DNA from: VMCP01 sp964415065
GTDB lineage: Bacteria; Bacteroidota; Bacteroidia; NS11-12g; UBA955
Length of the DNA: 64,000 nt
Assembly (NCBI GenBank): GCA_964415065.1
Contig: CAYPYX010000002.1
Location: 36,588 to 100,587, forward strand
Direction of reading: 5' to 3'
Under the pieces are notes generated by a model. It was given only the letters and a program-made list of their open reading frames with translations, was not told where the DNA came from and ran no database searches. Shown here piece by piece: positions 63,449 through 64,000 of the stretch (the first letter of the stretch is position 1; each line of letters starts with the position of its first letter). The position numbers and the translations under genes are program-made.

Positions 63449-64000
63449 TGAAGATTCTGGTCATCCGATTCAGTTCCATTGGTGATATCGTTTTGTGTAC
63501 ACCTGTATTTCGTTGGTTGAAAAGTAATATTCCTAATTCAGAAATTCATTTTGTAACCAAAAGTAAGTTTAAGCAGGTGGTAAGAGGAAATCCGAATTTG
63601 GATCGGGTTTTTGAATGGGAAAATGCCGCGGACCAATCAGAAATGTTCTCAACGAATTACGATTTAATTATTGATTTGCACAATAATCTGCGCACGCGTT
63701 TCGTGAAATTACGTTTCTGGGGAGTTCCCACTCGCGTTTTGAGCAAGGAAAATGTGCAAAAAATACTTTTGGTTGGAGGTTCAAAGAACCGATTGCTGAA
63801 CTATTTATTAAAACGAAGATGGTTTCAATCATGTTTTTTTGGATTTTCTGGGGATGGTAATTCTGCTGAGAGGAGTACTACTAAACCTGGATTGGCTGTA
63901 ACGAATTTTGGGGATGGTAATTCTGCTGAGAGGAGTACTAATAATCCTGGATTGGCTGTAACGAATTTTGGGGATGGTAATTCTGCTGAGAGGAGTACTA
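63448..64000 (+). CDS. Glycosyltransferase family 9 (heptosyltransferase-like), partial, with in-frame tandem repeats
   Basis: About 184 residues to the window edge. It opens MKILVIRFSSIGDIVLCTP, the GT9/ADP-heptose transferase signature, followed by 'SEIHFVTKSKFKQVV' and 'YDLIIDLHNNLRTRF'. GT9 enzymes build LPS core or related surface sugars. From residue 132 the conserved family sequence gives way to a 20-residue unit repeated at least 2.7 times (G-D-G-N-S-A-E-R-S-T...). The reading frame is kept. Whether the rest of the enzyme follows lies outside the window. The start is coupled to the PolX-like gene by TAATG. Confidence 0.8.
   Translation, partial: MKILVIRFSSIGDIVLCTPVFRWLKSNIPNSEIHFVTKSKFKQVVRGNPNLDRVFEWENAADQSEMFSTNYDLIIDLHNNLRTRFVKLRFWGVPTRVLSKENVQKILLVGGSKNRLLNYLLKRRWFQSCFFGFSGDGNSAERSTTKPGLAVTNFGDGNSAERSTNNPGLAVTNFGDGNSAERST
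63841..64000 (+). repeat. 60-bp tandem repeat inside the glycosyltransferase gene
   Basis: Units begin at 63841, 63901 and 63961 (the third is cut by the window edge at 40 bp). Units 2 and 3 are identical over their 40 shared bases. Unit 1 differs mainly in its first nine bases. Each unit is 20 codons and contains GGGGATG followed by GTAATTCTGCTG, the extended dispersed motif. Confidence 0.92.

Noticed and set aside
5004..63916. Dispersed motif as a KOPS-like polar segregation signal
   Set aside because: Copies occur in both orientations in about equal number within the window, without polarity. A genome-wide plot would be needed to reopen this.

Overview
The window is a piece of a Bacteroidota chromosome. 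The evidence is the gene content: a TonB/HmuY haem locus, PorP/SprF, proteins ending in type IX secretion (T9SS) or gliding-type C-terminal domains, Bacteroidota-only families (DUF4294, DUF4296, DUF3098, DUF3127), fused E1 alpha/beta, long-form Lgt and fused FtcD. It also has many TAnnTTTG-type -7 promoter boxes and very little Shine-Dalgarno sequence. The base composition is AT-rich. The genus cannot be named from the sequence alone. Three 100-base N runs (13240-13339, 32030-32129, 55576-55675) show that this is a scaffold, probably a draft or metagenome assembly.

Layout. 1-6.2 kb, minus strand: a haem-uptake-like operon (HmuY-like secreted protein, TonB receptor, HmuY lipoprotein, His-rich PD40 propeller) running toward a partial recO. 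6.5-12.2 kb, plus: hscA, a small outer-membrane barrel, mtaB, lgt, DUF4294. 12.2-14.6 kb, minus: FecCD permease and its binding protein, whose 3' end is broken by an N gap. 14.7-23.5 kb, mostly plus: ftsB/divIC-like, dnaN, a barrel protein, yggS (minus), DUF4296 lipoprotein, mutS2, folD-queE, serine hydrolase. 23.5-31.2 kb: a secreted protein and ftcD (minus), glmM and ychF (plus), fused E1 (minus). 31.3-35.3 kb: ECF sigma factor, an anti-sigma/barrel fusion interrupted by a gap, and a large T9SS cargo. 35.5-37.5 kb, minus: meaB, tsaD. 37.6-51.6 kb, plus: tamB, a MacB/FtsX permease, an outer-membrane barrel receptor, DUF3127, a giant PKD/gliding-type protein and a PorP barrel with a SPOR-like tail. 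51.7-54.4 kb, minus: DUF4159, uppP, DUF3098, ftsX. 54.5-64 kb, plus: exonuclease, a repeat-rich 670-bp non-coding tract with an N gap, a second PKD/gliding-type protein, purL, an FAD oxidoreductase, a PolX-like PHP protein and a truncated family 9 glycosyltransferase.

Most genes are housekeeping (translation, replication, division, envelope, purine, queuosine, folate) with a strong surface/secretion component. No phage, insertion sequence, CRISPR array, tRNA or rRNA was recognised.

The most unusual signal is not a gene. A short dispersed motif, TTTCGGGGGATG and close variants, occurs on both strands, inside unrelated genes and between genes. It is often followed, after three free bases, by a sequence like ATTCTGCTG. 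It occurs six times exactly where about 0.008 copies would be expected at equal base frequencies. The same motif opens the 60-bp in-frame tandem repeat inside the terminal glycosyltransferase gene and one of two repeats in the E1 linker, which suggests one repeat family at different stages of expansion.
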